Positions 1 through 7,883 of a stretch of 20,152 nt of DNA are shown here, one piece after another. The stretch is from an uncultured Oscillospiraceae bacterium (GTDB taxonomy: Bacteria > Bacillota_A > Clostridia > Oscillospirales > Oscillospiraceae). A model generated the notes under the pieces. It was not told where the DNA came from. It saw nothing but the letters and a program-made list of their open reading frames with translations, and made no database searches. How positions within the stretch are numbered: the first letter of the stretch is position 1; each line of letters starts with the position of its first letter. Made by a program: the position numbers and the translations under genes. Where the stretch lies: the NCBI GenBank assembly GCA_934589325.1, contig CAKTNU010000009.1, positions 1 to 20,152 on the forward strand, in the 5' to 3' direction.

Positions 1-1
1 G

Positions 2-133
2 CTTACCGTTTACAAGGGGCAGATCGTTGTAAGCCGCCCGCATCACGACGGCTTTTTGATCTACCACCCGCTTGATCCCACCCTTCTGGATCAGCTCACC
101 GCGTATCTGATGACCCACGGCGAGAAGGGATGA
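2..133 (+). CDS. C-terminal fragment of an unknown protein
   Basis: The window opens inside a plus-strand reading frame of 43 codons ending in TGA at 131-133; the start lies upstream of the window. The visible tail (ending TAYLMTHGEKG) has no motif that I recognise. The frame is supported only by being open to the edge and by codon choice like the neighbours, so the function is unknown. It converges on the minus-strand gene at 193-519, with 59 bp between the two stop codons. I see no clear intrinsic terminator in that gap. Confidence 0.5.
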   Translation, partial: LTVYKGQIVVSRPHHDGFLIYHPLDPTLLDQLTAYLMTHGEKG

Positions 134-192
134 CCCCTGCAGCGCGCGGCGGATAATATTAAAAACAGCGTCGTAAACCTAAGGAAAAGCGC

Positions 193-519
193 TCATTTTG
201 GCTTCTTTTGATGCCGGTTTCCGTTTTTGATATCATTTATTTTTAGACTGAGCGCAGTGACATGCATAATGAGAGGAAGGAGTCCGTATGGGCGTATGAG
301 CTCGCCCATATTGTATGCCACAAACGATAGGACGATTATGATCGCTTGAAGAATAATTGTACGCCGCCGCTCCTTTTTCAGAATGGCCAGAGCCACCGAG
401 TCCGGTACTTTTCGTTCTCTGATATATGTACTTATCAAAAAGACCAGCCAGATTATTTGCAGGACAAATATAATAGCAAGGAGAATGCTCAAAGAAACGC
501 TTGATTGATGTTCAACCAT
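193..519 (-). CDS. small membrane protein, unknown function (108 aa)
   Basis: The protein has a short hydrophilic N-terminus, a first hydrophobic segment at about residues 8-30 (SLSILLAIIFVLQIIWLVFLI), a basic loop rich in Arg, Glu and Lys at about 33-52, a second hydrophobic segment at about 54-69 and a possible third at about 76-92, then a very basic tail (HQKKPK). It is probably an integral membrane protein; I recognise no family. I chose the ATG at 519 because an AAGGAG lies 9 nt upstream of it. An in-frame TTG at 567 would add 16 residues, but it sits immediately before the predicted -10 box and so upstream of the likely transcript start. The gene has its own promoter (558-586) just beyond the terminator of the upstream operon. 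Confidence 0.6.
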   Translation of the reverse strand: MVEHQSSVSLSILLAIIFVLQIIWLVFLISTYIRERKVPDSVALAILKKERRRTIILQAIIIVLSFVAYNMGELIRPYGLLPLIMHVTALSLKINDIKNGNRHQKKPK

Positions 520-557
520 TTGCCGCAGCTCCTTTTCTGCATGGTTTTTCCGCTTTG

Positions 558-586
558 AGAGTACCAAACGCCGGACACCGTGTCAA
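558..586 (-). promoter_or_regulatory. sigma-A-type promoter of the small membrane protein gene
   Basis: On the minus strand there is a perfect -35 TTGACA (581-586), a 17-bp spacer and a -10 TACTCT (558-563). It lies directly after the terminator of the glmS operon, so the small gene is probably a separate transcription unit starting near 551. That start supports translation from the ATG at 519. Confidence 0.6.
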
Positions 587-627
587 TAAAAATTATAACG
601 CCGCAGTGGAAACTCCACTGCGGCGTT
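586..627 (-). terminator. intrinsic terminator of the glmS-murT-gatD operon
   Basis: A perfect 14-bp inverted repeat (597-610 with 614-627) has a 3-nt loop. Read on the minus strand it is followed by a T-rich tract (ATAATTTTTAT). It begins 18 bp past the stop codon of the PHP gene. Confidence 0.85.
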
Positions 628-645
628 TGATATATCCGCATTTCG

Positions 646-1494
646 CTACGCACGTGATTTACTGTGTTCAGCTTTCAGCCCGTCGAGCAGCTCATAGGGG
701 ACCTCGAGTTTGCCGAGGCCGCGGCCGAGCAGAATGTGCTTCTTGTTCGCGCCGTGGAAATCGCTGCCGCCGGTCCTTATAAGGCCGTATTCGTCCGCAA
801 GTGCGGCGAGATATGCGCACTGCTCAGGGCTGTAGCCCGTGTAATAACATTCAATGCCGCGCAGCCCCTGCGCAATGCAGTATTCGATGAGCTCGCGCAG
901 ACCGGCGTCGTCCCGCTTATACTGGAACGGGTGTGCCAGTACAGGTACGCCGCCGGCCTTGATTATCAGCCCGATGGCGCGCTCTATCGGCAGGATCGTG
1001 CGGCCGACATAATATTTCTGCCCCTTCTCAACATAGCGGTCAAACGCGTCCTGCACATCGCGGGCAAGGCCGAGCTCCACAAGTACACGCGCAAAGTGAG
1101 GACGGCCGATGACCTCGCCGAAACGCGCTTTCATCTCCTCGTAATCTACGGGCAGCCCGTCGGCGGCCATGAGCGCCGCCATTTTCCGCCCGCGTGTGTC
1201 GCGGTCCTCGACTATCCAGTCAAGAATATGCCGCAGCCCGTCCGACTCCATGTCGATATAATATCCCAGCACATGGACTGCGCCGCCGTACTTTGTGCTT
1301 ATCTCGATACCAGGAACTATCTCAACGCCGAGCTCGGCTCCGCGCTTAGATGCCTCCGCATAGCCGGACACGGTGTCGTGGTCGGTTATCGCGATGGCGG
1401 CAAGCCCGGTCTCGTGTGCGAGCTCCACGACCTGAGCGGGGCTGAAGGTGCCGTCCGAGGCCGTGGTGTGGACATGCAGGTCGATGCGCCTCAT
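646..1494 (-). CDS. PHP-domain metal-dependent phosphoesterase (TrpH/YciV-like)
   Basis: A 282-residue protein with the full set of PHP metal-binding motifs: DLHVHT (H7, H9), SDG (D14), AITDHD (H39, D40), PGIEIS (E64), VLGYYID with H74 nearby, VLAHP and GGSDFHG near the C-terminus. Members of this family hydrolyse phosphoesters such as 3',5'-nucleoside bisphosphates or short RNA 5' ends; the exact substrate here cannot be read from sequence. The ATG overlaps the stop codon of the upstream amidohydrolase (ATGA, 1491-1494), and a GGAGG-like site lies about 9 nt upstream, which suggests translational coupling. Last gene of the leftward glmS operon, followed by its terminator. Family assignment is firm, substrate is not. 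Confidence 0.88.
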   Translation of the reverse strand: MRRIDLHVHTTASDGTFSPAQVVELAHETGLAAIAITDHDTVSGYAEASKRGAELGVEIVPGIEISTKYGGAVHVLGYYIDMESDGLRHILDWIVEDRDTRGRKMAALMAADGLPVDYEEMKARFGEVIGRPHFARVLVELGLARDVQDAFDRYVEKGQKYYVGRTILPIERAIGLIIKAGGVPVLAHPFQYKRDDAGLRELIEYCIAQGLRGIECYYTGYSPEQCAYLAALADEYGLIRTGGSDFHGANKKHILLGRGLGKLEVPYELLDGLKAEHSKSRA

Positions 1495-2759
1495 CGCTTT
1501 ATCGCCTCCATGAACGCGTTCGCGGCGGCGTATATATACTCCGGCTCCTCGCCGATGAAAAATTCTCCGTTTTCATAGAGAATGCGGCCGTTGACCATCG
1601 TCAGCCGCACGTTCTCCTTGGAGCCGGCGTAGACGATATTTGCTGCAATATTATTCAGCGGCTGCATGTTCGGCCGGTGCAGATCTATCACAACAAGGTC
1701 CGCACGCTTGCCGACAGCGATATCGTCGCAGTCCGTGAGACCCATTGCCCGAGCACCGCCGACACAGGCCATTCTCAGCACATCCTCGGCTCTGCAGGCG
1801 GAGGCATCGTTCTCATATACCTTTTGGAGAGCCGCGGTGAGGTACATTTCGCGGAACATATCCAGCGCATTGTTGCTGGCTGCGCCGTCGGTGCCGATAG
1901 CCATATTTATCCCGCGGCCGAGCATTTTTGCTACCGGAGCGATACCGCTTGCGAGCTTGAGGTTGGAGGCAGGATTCGTGATTGCCCACAGCCCCTTTTC
2001 GGCAAAGAGCGTCAGGTCGTCCTCGCTCATCCATGTGCAGTGGTAGCCGCCGCCGCCGTAGCGGAACAGACCCATGCGGTCAAGCAGCATCGGCGGGGTC
2101 AGCCCGTAGCGTTCTATGCAGCCGTCGACCTCGGATCGGGTCTCGGCGCAGTGCATGAAGCACGGCTCACGGTATTTCTCGGCGAGCCCTGCCATATACT
2201 CCATGCGCTCGGGCGAGGTGGTATATTCCGCATGTATGCCGAGCCGGTAGGATACAAGCTCATGCAGAGAGTTGAAGCGCAGGTACTCGCGCTCAATGTT
2301 TTCAACGTCGCGGTCGAAATTGTTGAGCCCGGAGCATATTACGGTGCGGAAGCCGCTGTCGATATTTGCCTTGGCGTAGGCCTCGTTGCGGACGTACATA
2401 TCAAAGCTCGCGGTTATGCCGCTGCTGAGGTATTCCATGATGCCGAGGCGCGTAAAGATGTACACGCTCTCGTCTGTCAGCTTTGCCTCGTTCGGCCAGA
2501 CCTGCTCGCTCAGCCAGCGGTCAAGCGGCATGTCGTCCGCGAAGGAGCGCAGAAAGGTCATCGCCGTATGTGTGTGCGCGTCCTTAAAACCGGGTATGAG
2601 CAGATCGCCCTTGAGGTCGACCTCGCGCTCAAATGCGGGCATCTCCGCCGCAGCGGGGCCGACATAGGCTATCACGCCGCCGTCCGTCCAGACCTCGGCG
2701 TCCGAGATATTCACGCTGCCGGAAAAGCTGAGCACCCGGCCGTTGTAGAATCTTATCAT
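1491..2759 (-). CDS. mtaD: amidohydrolase, 5-methylthioadenosine/S-adenosylhomocysteine deaminase type
   Basis: A 422-residue amidohydrolase with the zinc-binding H62-x-H64 motif (DAHTHT), GIHAEYTT (H176), CMHCAET (H203, E206) and IGTDGAASNN (D291), plus the LIPGF motif that precedes the metal site. This pattern is typical of the MtaD/SAH deaminase and related chlorohydrolase-like group. Enzymes of the group deaminate S-adenosylhomocysteine or methylthioadenosine to the inosyl forms, clearing by-products of SAM use. GGAG lies 8 nt before the ATG. It is 58 bp downstream of gatD and overlaps the PHP gene by four bases. A role in some other nucleoside or guanidine-type deamination is possible, since substrates in this superfamily are hard to predict. 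Confidence 0.85.
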   Translation of the reverse strand: MIRFYNGRVLSFSGSVNISDAEVWTDGGVIAYVGPAAAEMPAFEREVDLKGDLLIPGFKDAHTHTAMTFLRSFADDMPLDRWLSEQVWPNEAKLTDESVYIFTRLGIMEYLSSGITASFDMYVRNEAYAKANIDSGFRTVICSGLNNFDRDVENIEREYLRFNSLHELVSYRLGIHAEYTTSPERMEYMAGLAEKYREPCFMHCAETRSEVDGCIERYGLTPPMLLDRMGLFRYGGGGYHCTWMSEDDLTLFAEKGLWAITNPASNLKLASGIAPVAKMLGRGINMAIGTDGAASNNALDMFREMYLTAALQKVYENDASACRAEDVLRMACVGGARAMGLTDCDDIAVGKRADLVVIDLHRPNMQPLNNIAANIVYAGSKENVRLTMVNGRILYENGEFFIGEEPEYIYAAANAFMEAIKR

Positions 2760-2817
2760 ATCTATATCTCCGTGCAGTTGTGATAAAGCAGTGAAGACGG
2801 CTGCGTAAGCCAGTCCG

Positions 2818-3546
2818 TTACTTCACGCGGGCGCACATCTCATCGTGAGCGAGGAGCTCGAGAGTGTCGTCAAGCGGGGCGAGCTCCGCCCTGCCGAAGC
2901 GCCGTTCGAGCGCGGCGGCGAGCAGCATGTCGCAGAATTCGGGGTTTTTAGGCAGCATGGGGCCGTGGCTGTAGCTGCCGAACACATTTTTATAGTGTGC
3001 GCCCTCGGTGCCGTCCTCGCCGTTGTTGCCGAAGCCGGCGAGCACGGTGCCCAACGGCTCCACGCCGCGTCCGAGGCGTGTCTTGCCGCTGTGATTTTCA
3101 AAGCCGACCACGACGCTGCCTCCGGCCGCATCGCAGCACCTGAATTTGTAGTTGCCTATCATCCGCGTCTTGCTGCCGACGGTGTACAGGTCGAGCGCAC
3201 CGATAAAATCGCAGCGCTGACCGTCATAGGTCTCGTAATAGCTGCCGAGCATCTGGTAGCCGCCGCAGATGGTCAAAAAGGTGACGCCGTCGGCTATGGC
3301 GGATTTTATCTCCTGCGCCTTGCCGCGGTGCAGATCGTCGAGCAGCACCTGCTGCTCGAAATCCTGCCCGCCGCCGATGAACACAAGGTCAAAGCCTGCG
3401 AGACTTGCCGCCGAGCCTATCGGCAGCCGCGTGACGCTGCAGTCTATGCCGCGCCGTTCAAGGCGGCTTTTCATGCATATCACATTGCCGCGGTCACCGT
3501 AGAGGTTCAGCACGTCCGGGTACATATGGCATATTTTCAGCTCCAT
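2818..3546 (-). CDS. gatD: lipid II isoglutaminyl synthase, glutaminase subunit GatD
   Basis: A 242-residue class I glutamine amidotransferase of the CobB/CobQ-like type. The N-terminus (MELKICHMYPDVLNLYGDRG) is characteristic of GatD. The nucleophile is C94 in LTICGGYQ and the catalytic histidine is H194 in YSHGPMLPKNPEF. With MurT it converts the alpha-carboxylate of D-Glu in lipid II to D-isoglutamine using ammonia from glutamine, on the cytoplasmic face. I chose the ATG at 3546 because an AGGTGA ribosome site lies 5 nt upstream. A GTG at 3555 would add three residues and has weaker support. murT ends at 3557, so the pair is tightly coupled, as expected for a two-subunit enzyme. Confidence 0.95.
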   Translation of the reverse strand: MELKICHMYPDVLNLYGDRGNVICMKSRLERRGIDCSVTRLPIGSAASLAGFDLVFIGGGQDFEQQVLLDDLHRGKAQEIKSAIADGVTFLTICGGYQMLGSYYETYDGQRCDFIGALDLYTVGSKTRMIGNYKFRCCDAAGGSVVVGFENHSGKTRLGRGVEPLGTVLAGFGNNGEDGTEGAHYKNVFGSYSHGPMLPKNPEFCDMLLAAALERRFGRAELAPLDDTLELLAHDEMCARVK

Positions 3547-3556
3547 TGCCGTCACC

Positions 3557-4927
3557 TCATTCCCAAAATTCCGCGCCGCCGCAGTGCTTTATGACTACCT
3601 CGCGCAGTTCGAGCATGGCGGTGTAGGTCGGCATGATGAACACCGGCAAGCTCTGCTTTTCGAGCGCAGAGACGAGCTTTTCGTAGTCGCGCTCTATTTC
3701 TATATGCTCCGGTGCAATGCCGGCGTATTTCATACGCACGGCCATGTCAGAGGCTCGGTCGCCGGAGACGATGAGCTTCTCTATACGTCCGGCAATGCCG
3801 GAGAGCTGCTCAAAGTCGACGTCCCATATCCACGAGATGTCCGTGCCGTCCGCGCCGCGGTCGTTCAGGCAGGCGACAAGGATGAACTTTTCCTTTATGT
3901 TCTGCAGAAATTCAACGACCTGATTGCAGCCTGCAGGATTTTTTACGAGCATCATCTTTGCCCCGCCGCCGAGCCTGAACTGCTCCATACGGCCAAAGCC
4001 GCATTTGAAGCCGCCCAGCGCTTTCACAGCGTCGTCCGCGGAGAGCCCCATCTGCGTTACCGCAGCGACAGCGCCGACGGCATTGTAGATGTTATACATG
4101 GCGGGAAGATTTATGTCCACAACGCGCCGCTCACACAGAATGTCCATGACGACGGTGCTGCCGTCGGCGCGCTGCTCAACGATATCTGTAACGGCGTAAT
4201 CGGCGCGGCGGCGGCTGTAGCCGCATTTCGGGCAGCGGAAGCCGCCGAGATGCCCGTAGGTGATGTAGTCGTACTCATACTCCGTCTTGCAGCGGATGCA
4301 GTGTGTCGCGTCTGATATCTCGGGCTTTGCGCGGGAAGGAGCGGCGCCCTTTTCTATGCCGAACCAGACGACACGGTTCGGCAGATCCCCTGCGAGTGAG
4401 GAGGTCAGCGAACAATCGGCGTTGAGGCACAATGTGGCATCCGGAACGGCGCGCAGACCTTCGCGGATATTCTCAAGGGTGTGCGTTACCTCGCCGTAGC
4501 GGTCGAGCTGATCGCGGAACAGATTTGTGACCACGACGACCTTCGGCCGGAGCTGGCCGAACACGCGCCTTGCGGCGGCCTCGTCGCACTCAATGACTGC
4601 ATATTCCTTACGCGGCCTGCCGGTGATGCTGCTGTTCATCACAAACTCCGTTGTGATGCCGCTTATTAGATTCGCGCCCGAGCGGTTTGAAAAATAGCTC
4701 AGCCCCGCGTCGGCAAAGGCCTGCTCTATCATGCGGGAGCTGGTAGTTTTGCCGTTGGTGCCGGTGACGGCAACGGTTTTGACATCCCGGCTGAGGATGC
4801 TCAGCAGCTCCGGGCAGACGCGCAGTGCGAAGCGGCCGGGCATGGCCGTGCCGCCGCGGTGCAGCACACGCGATATGAAGCGCAGAAGCTTGCATAACAA
4901 AATGGCGAGAAAAGCTCTGAAATTCAT
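3557..4927 (-). CDS. murT: lipid II isoglutaminyl synthase, Mur ligase subunit MurT
   Basis: A 456-residue Mur-ligase-like protein. It has the ATP-binding GTNGKTT motif (residues 56-62), the central-domain IECDEAA and VVTNLFRDQLDRYGE motifs, a four-cysteine zinc ribbon (C210, C213, C232, C235) inserted in the middle domain, and the C-terminal DUF1727 region with NDRGADGTDISWIWDVDFE, which is diagnostic of MurT. It activates the D-Glu carboxylate of lipid II; GatD supplies ammonia. I chose the ATG at 4927 with GGAGG 10 nt upstream. An in-frame ATG at 4951 lies before that ribosome site and has none of its own. Second gene of the operon, 33 bp after glmS. Confidence 0.95.
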   Translation of the reverse strand: MNFRAFLAILLCKLLRFISRVLHRGGTAMPGRFALRVCPELLSILSRDVKTVAVTGTNGKTTSSRMIEQAFADAGLSYFSNRSGANLISGITTEFVMNSSITGRPRKEYAVIECDEAAARRVFGQLRPKVVVVTNLFRDQLDRYGEVTHTLENIREGLRAVPDATLCLNADCSLTSSLAGDLPNRVVWFGIEKGAAPSRAKPEISDATHCIRCKTEYEYDYITYGHLGGFRCPKCGYSRRRADYAVTDIVEQRADGSTVVMDILCERRVVDINLPAMYNIYNAVGAVAAVTQMGLSADDAVKALGGFKCGFGRMEQFRLGGGAKMMLVKNPAGCNQVVEFLQNIKEKFILVACLNDRGADGTDISWIWDVDFEQLSGIAGRIEKLIVSGDRASDMAVRMKYAGIAPEHIEIERDYEKLVSALEKQSLPVFIMPTYTAMLELREVVIKHCGGAEFWE

Positions 4928-4960
4928 GTGATATATGCCTCCATGCGGCATTCTGGCCGC

Positions 4961-6799
4961 TTATTCAACGGTAACGGATTTTGCGAGGTTGCGGGGCTTG
5001 TCAATATCGCAGCCGCGCTGGAGCGCGACGTAGTATGCGAACAGCTGGAGCGGGATGACGCCGAGCGAGGGCTGGAGGATGAGATGAGTGTCAGGCACGG
5101 TCAGAATATTTTCGACCGTCTTGCCCATCTGACGCTGCATGCCGTCCGTGGTCAGGGCTATGACGTCCGCGCCGCGGGCCTGGACCTCGACGATATTCGA
5201 TACGGCCTTGTCGAAAAGCGGCGCATAGGTGCACAGCGCCACGACAAGAGTGCCCTCCTCGATCAGAGATATCGTGCCGTGCTTGAGTTCGCCGGCTGCA
5301 TATGCCTCGGAGTGAATATAGGATATCTCCTTCAGCTTGAGGCTGCCCTCAAGCCCGAGCGCATAGTCGAGATTCCGCCCGATGTAAAATACGGAGCTGT
5401 GGTTGAAGTAGCGCGAGGCAAGGTATTTTATTTCATCGGTATTTTCAAGTAAGCTCTCCATCTTCTCCGGCAGGGCGAGCAGCTCCTCAACGATGAGCGC
5501 GTAGTCGGCGGGCTTTATGCTGCCGAGACGGTCGGCAAGCCATACGCCCAGCATATCCAGCAGCACGAGCTGTGTGCTGTAGGCCTTCGTTGTCGCGACG
5601 GCGATCTCCGGGCCGGCCCATGTGTAGAGCACATCGTCCGATTCGCGGGCGATAGAGCTGCCGACGACGTTGACTATCGAGAGTATCCGAGCCCCGAGCG
5701 ATTTCGCCTCGCGCAGAGCGGCCATGGAATCCAGCGTCTCGCCGGACTGACTGATCACGATGACCAGCGTATGCTCGTCCACGAGCGGGTCCGCATACCG
5801 GAACTCCGATGCGAGCATGACCTCCACGGGCTTTCTCAGCAGACGCTCAAGATTATAGCGCCCTACCATACCGACATGGTATGACGAGCCGCAGGCGATT
5901 ATGAATATCTTGCTGAGAGAATCCAGATATTCGTCACTGAATGACAGTTCTTCAAACTCGATGAGCTTGTTTTTGATACGAGGCGATATGGTTTTGCGTA
6001 CTGCCTCGGGCTGCTCCATTATCTCCTTGAGCATGAAGTGGGCATAGCCGCCCTTCTCGGCCGCGCTGACGTCCCAGTCAACGTAGCTGTGCACCTTCTC
6101 GACGGGCTGCCCAAGTGCGTCGTAGACCTGAACGGAGTCCGCGGAGATGAGCGCGACCTCGCCGTCATCCATGTAGGCTATGTCACGTGTGTGCTTGATT
6201 ATTGCGGTGACATCCGATGCAATGAAATTGCAGCCGTCGCCGTAGCCGAGCAGCAGCGGCGCATCCTTGCGGGCTGCTATGAAGCAGTCGGGAGCGTCGG
6301 CGCAGAGTATGCCGAGCGCGTATGCGCCCTCGATGCGGTCGAGCACCTTGTAGACCGAGCCGAGCAGATCGCCGCTGAGGAGATAGAAGTACTCAAGAAG
6401 CTGGGCGACGACCTCCGTGTCGGTATCGGAGCAGAAGTGGACTCCGCGGGAGATGAGAAAGTCTTTTATCTCGACGTAGTTTTCGATGATGCCGTTGTGG
6501 ACGATGGCTATCTTGCCGCGCTCGCTCATCTGCGGATGAGAGTTTATGTAGTTCGGCTCGCCGTGCGTTGCCCAGCGGGTATGACCCACGCCGATGACAC
6601 CGTCGACGCTTTTTCCGCCGTCGACCATGGCGCTCAGGACCTTGAGACGGCCCTTGGCCTTCTTGACCTGAAGCCCGGCGGTCTCCGATAAAACGGCGAT
6701 GCCCGCCGAGTCGTAGCCGCGGTATTCCAGCCGCTCAAGTCCGTCCAGCAGTATTGGAGCGGCCTGTTCACGGCCTGCAAATCCGACTATTCCGCACAT
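4961..6799 (-). CDS. glmS: glutamine--fructose-6-phosphate aminotransferase (isomerizing)
   Basis: A 612-residue protein, the usual length. It starts MCGIVGFAG, so the cysteine exposed after Met removal is the glutaminase nucleophile, followed by RWATHGEPN and the SD(T)DTE region of the N-terminal glutaminase domain. Two SIS isomerase domains follow, with FIIACGSSYHVG, VISQSGETLDS and ATTKAYSTQL, and the C-terminus NLAKSVTVE is canonical. It makes glucosamine-6-phosphate, the entry to UDP-GlcNAc and peptidoglycan. GAGG lies about 10 nt before the ATG. It is the first gene of an operon with murT and gatD. The predicted leader is only about 57 nt, so the glmS ribozyme found in many Firmicutes is not present between this promoter and the gene. 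Confidence 0.98.
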   Translation of the reverse strand: MCGIVGFAGREQAAPILLDGLERLEYRGYDSAGIAVLSETAGLQVKKAKGRLKVLSAMVDGGKSVDGVIGVGHTRWATHGEPNYINSHPQMSERGKIAIVHNGIIENYVEIKDFLISRGVHFCSDTDTEVVAQLLEYFYLLSGDLLGSVYKVLDRIEGAYALGILCADAPDCFIAARKDAPLLLGYGDGCNFIASDVTAIIKHTRDIAYMDDGEVALISADSVQVYDALGQPVEKVHSYVDWDVSAAEKGGYAHFMLKEIMEQPEAVRKTISPRIKNKLIEFEELSFSDEYLDSLSKIFIIACGSSYHVGMVGRYNLERLLRKPVEVMLASEFRYADPLVDEHTLVIVISQSGETLDSMAALREAKSLGARILSIVNVVGSSIARESDDVLYTWAGPEIAVATTKAYSTQLVLLDMLGVWLADRLGSIKPADYALIVEELLALPEKMESLLENTDEIKYLASRYFNHSSVFYIGRNLDYALGLEGSLKLKEISYIHSEAYAAGELKHGTISLIEEGTLVVALCTYAPLFDKAVSNIVEVQARGADVIALTTDGMQRQMGKTVENILTVPDTHLILQPSLGVIPLQLFAYYVALQRGCDIDKPRNLAKSVTVE

Positions 6800-6862
6800 A
6801 TTAAATTCGCCTCTTTCTGATAAGATAACTCCGAATGGAGAGATAAATCGCGATAATACTGA

Positions 6863-6891
6863 ATTATACCACGCGCAGAGCCGGGCGACAA
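6863..6891 (-). promoter_or_regulatory. promoter of the glmS-murT-gatD operon
   Basis: On the minus strand: -35 TTGTCG (6886-6891), 17-bp spacer, perfect -10 TATAAT (6863-6868) with an extended TGG just upstream. Transcription would start near 6856, leaving a leader of about 57 nt before glmS. A short 4-bp hairpin (6830-6841) is the only structure I see in that leader. Confidence 0.75.
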
Positions 6892-6923
6892 GAAGTATGT
6901 AGCCGACGGCGCGATTTCTCCGG

Positions 6924-6960
6924 AAAAAACAAAAAGGAACGGGGGAGAACCGTTCCTTTT
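6924..6960 (-). terminator. intrinsic terminator after the GNAT gene
   Basis: An 11-bp stem (6932-6942 with 6950-6960) has a 7-nt loop. On the minus strand it is followed by TGTTTTTTCC. It lies about 120 bp past the stop of the acetyltransferase gene and separates the cca group from the glmS operon promoter. Confidence 0.8.
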
Positions 6961-7082
6961 CGTTATATGGTTGAGGACAAAATGAAAAAGATGAAAACTG
7001 TTACTTGTAGTTATTAATATAACCGAAAGATGTTTCGTAATAAACCGTGTAATTGTTACAGAAGTATTAAATGCAGCTTTTT

Positions 7083-7883
7083 TCAATCAAAGGCGATGTT
7101 CCAGACCGTGTCAGGCGGGACGGGAGAATCGAGCGCGACATATTTTTCGCCCTCCGGATCCGGGCTGAACAGCTCCGCCGTCTCCGCGCCGAGCAGACCG
7201 GCGAGCGCGGCGGCATTTTCAGCGCGCTCCCCGTCTTGGCAGATAAGCTCGCGTATAACGCATTTCCCGCCGTCGAGATAGGCCGCGGCAATACCGTTAT
7301 CGAGCGCATACAGCCCGCCGCCGTAAGTGCTGCACAGCAGCGCCTGCAGCTCCATGCACGCGGTGCTCACACGCAGATGCGGTACATCGGAAAGCAGTGC
7401 CTCACGGCGGGAATTATATTCCGCCGCGCCGATAAGTCGGCACGCCGTGCCGCTGCCGGCAGAAACGGACTCGCACCGGCGACGCAGTATATGGTGCGTG
7501 CCAATGAGCTTTTCATACCATGGGTACAGAGGATCATTGGCCGGAAGAGTGCATATTATTTCCGCGCCGACCGTCCTTGCGGCATCTGCCGCCGCCCGGG
7601 TCAGCGCAGTGCCTATGCCCAGACTGCGGCAGCGTTCGTCGACGGCGACGGCGTAAATATAGCCGACCCTGCGTCCGTCGGAAAGCTCCATGCCGCATAT
7701 CGCGTAGGCCATGCCGACGGCCTCGCCGTCAAGCTCCGCTGCAGCGCCGACGCCAAGCTCCGGCAGCAGCGCAAAAAAACCGTCTATCAGTGCCGCGTCG
7801 TCTCCGAAGCAATCCGCCCACAGTGTGCCGAGCGCGGGGCGGTCGCCCGGCTCGACCGGACGTATCGTGAAGTTCCCGCTCAT
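7083..7883 (-). CDS. GNAT family N-acetyltransferase
   Basis: A 266-residue protein. The first half is a GNAT domain with the beta-strand YIYAVAVDE and the acetyl-CoA loop RSLGIG (residues 86-91). The second half (about 130-266) resembles the C-terminal extension of two-part GNAT proteins and ends with a short hydrophobic segment. Acetyl-CoA is the expected donor; the acceptor is unknown. I chose the ATG at 7883 because it overlaps the upstream stop codon (ATGA, 7880-7883) and has GAGGTGG about 8 nt before it. A GTG at 7895 would add four residues with a poor ribosome site. It is coupled to the DUF2156 gene, and last in its operon. Confidence 0.8.
   Translation of the reverse strand: MSGNFTIRPVEPGDRPALGTLWADCFGDDAALIDGFFALLPELGVGAAAELDGEAVGMAYAICGMELSDGRRVGYIYAVAVDERCRSLGIGTALTRAAADAARTVGAEIICTLPANDPLYPWYEKLIGTHHILRRRCESVSAGSGTACRLIGAAEYNSRREALLSDVPHLRVSTACMELQALLCSTYGGGLYALDNGIAAAYLDGGKCVIRELICQDGERAENAAALAGLLGAETAELFSPDPEGEKYVALDSPVPPDTVWNIAFD

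Noticed and set aside
6800..7080. glmS ribozyme upstream of glmS.
   Set aside because: The conserved core was not found, and the promoter at 6863-6891 leaves only about 57 nt of leader.
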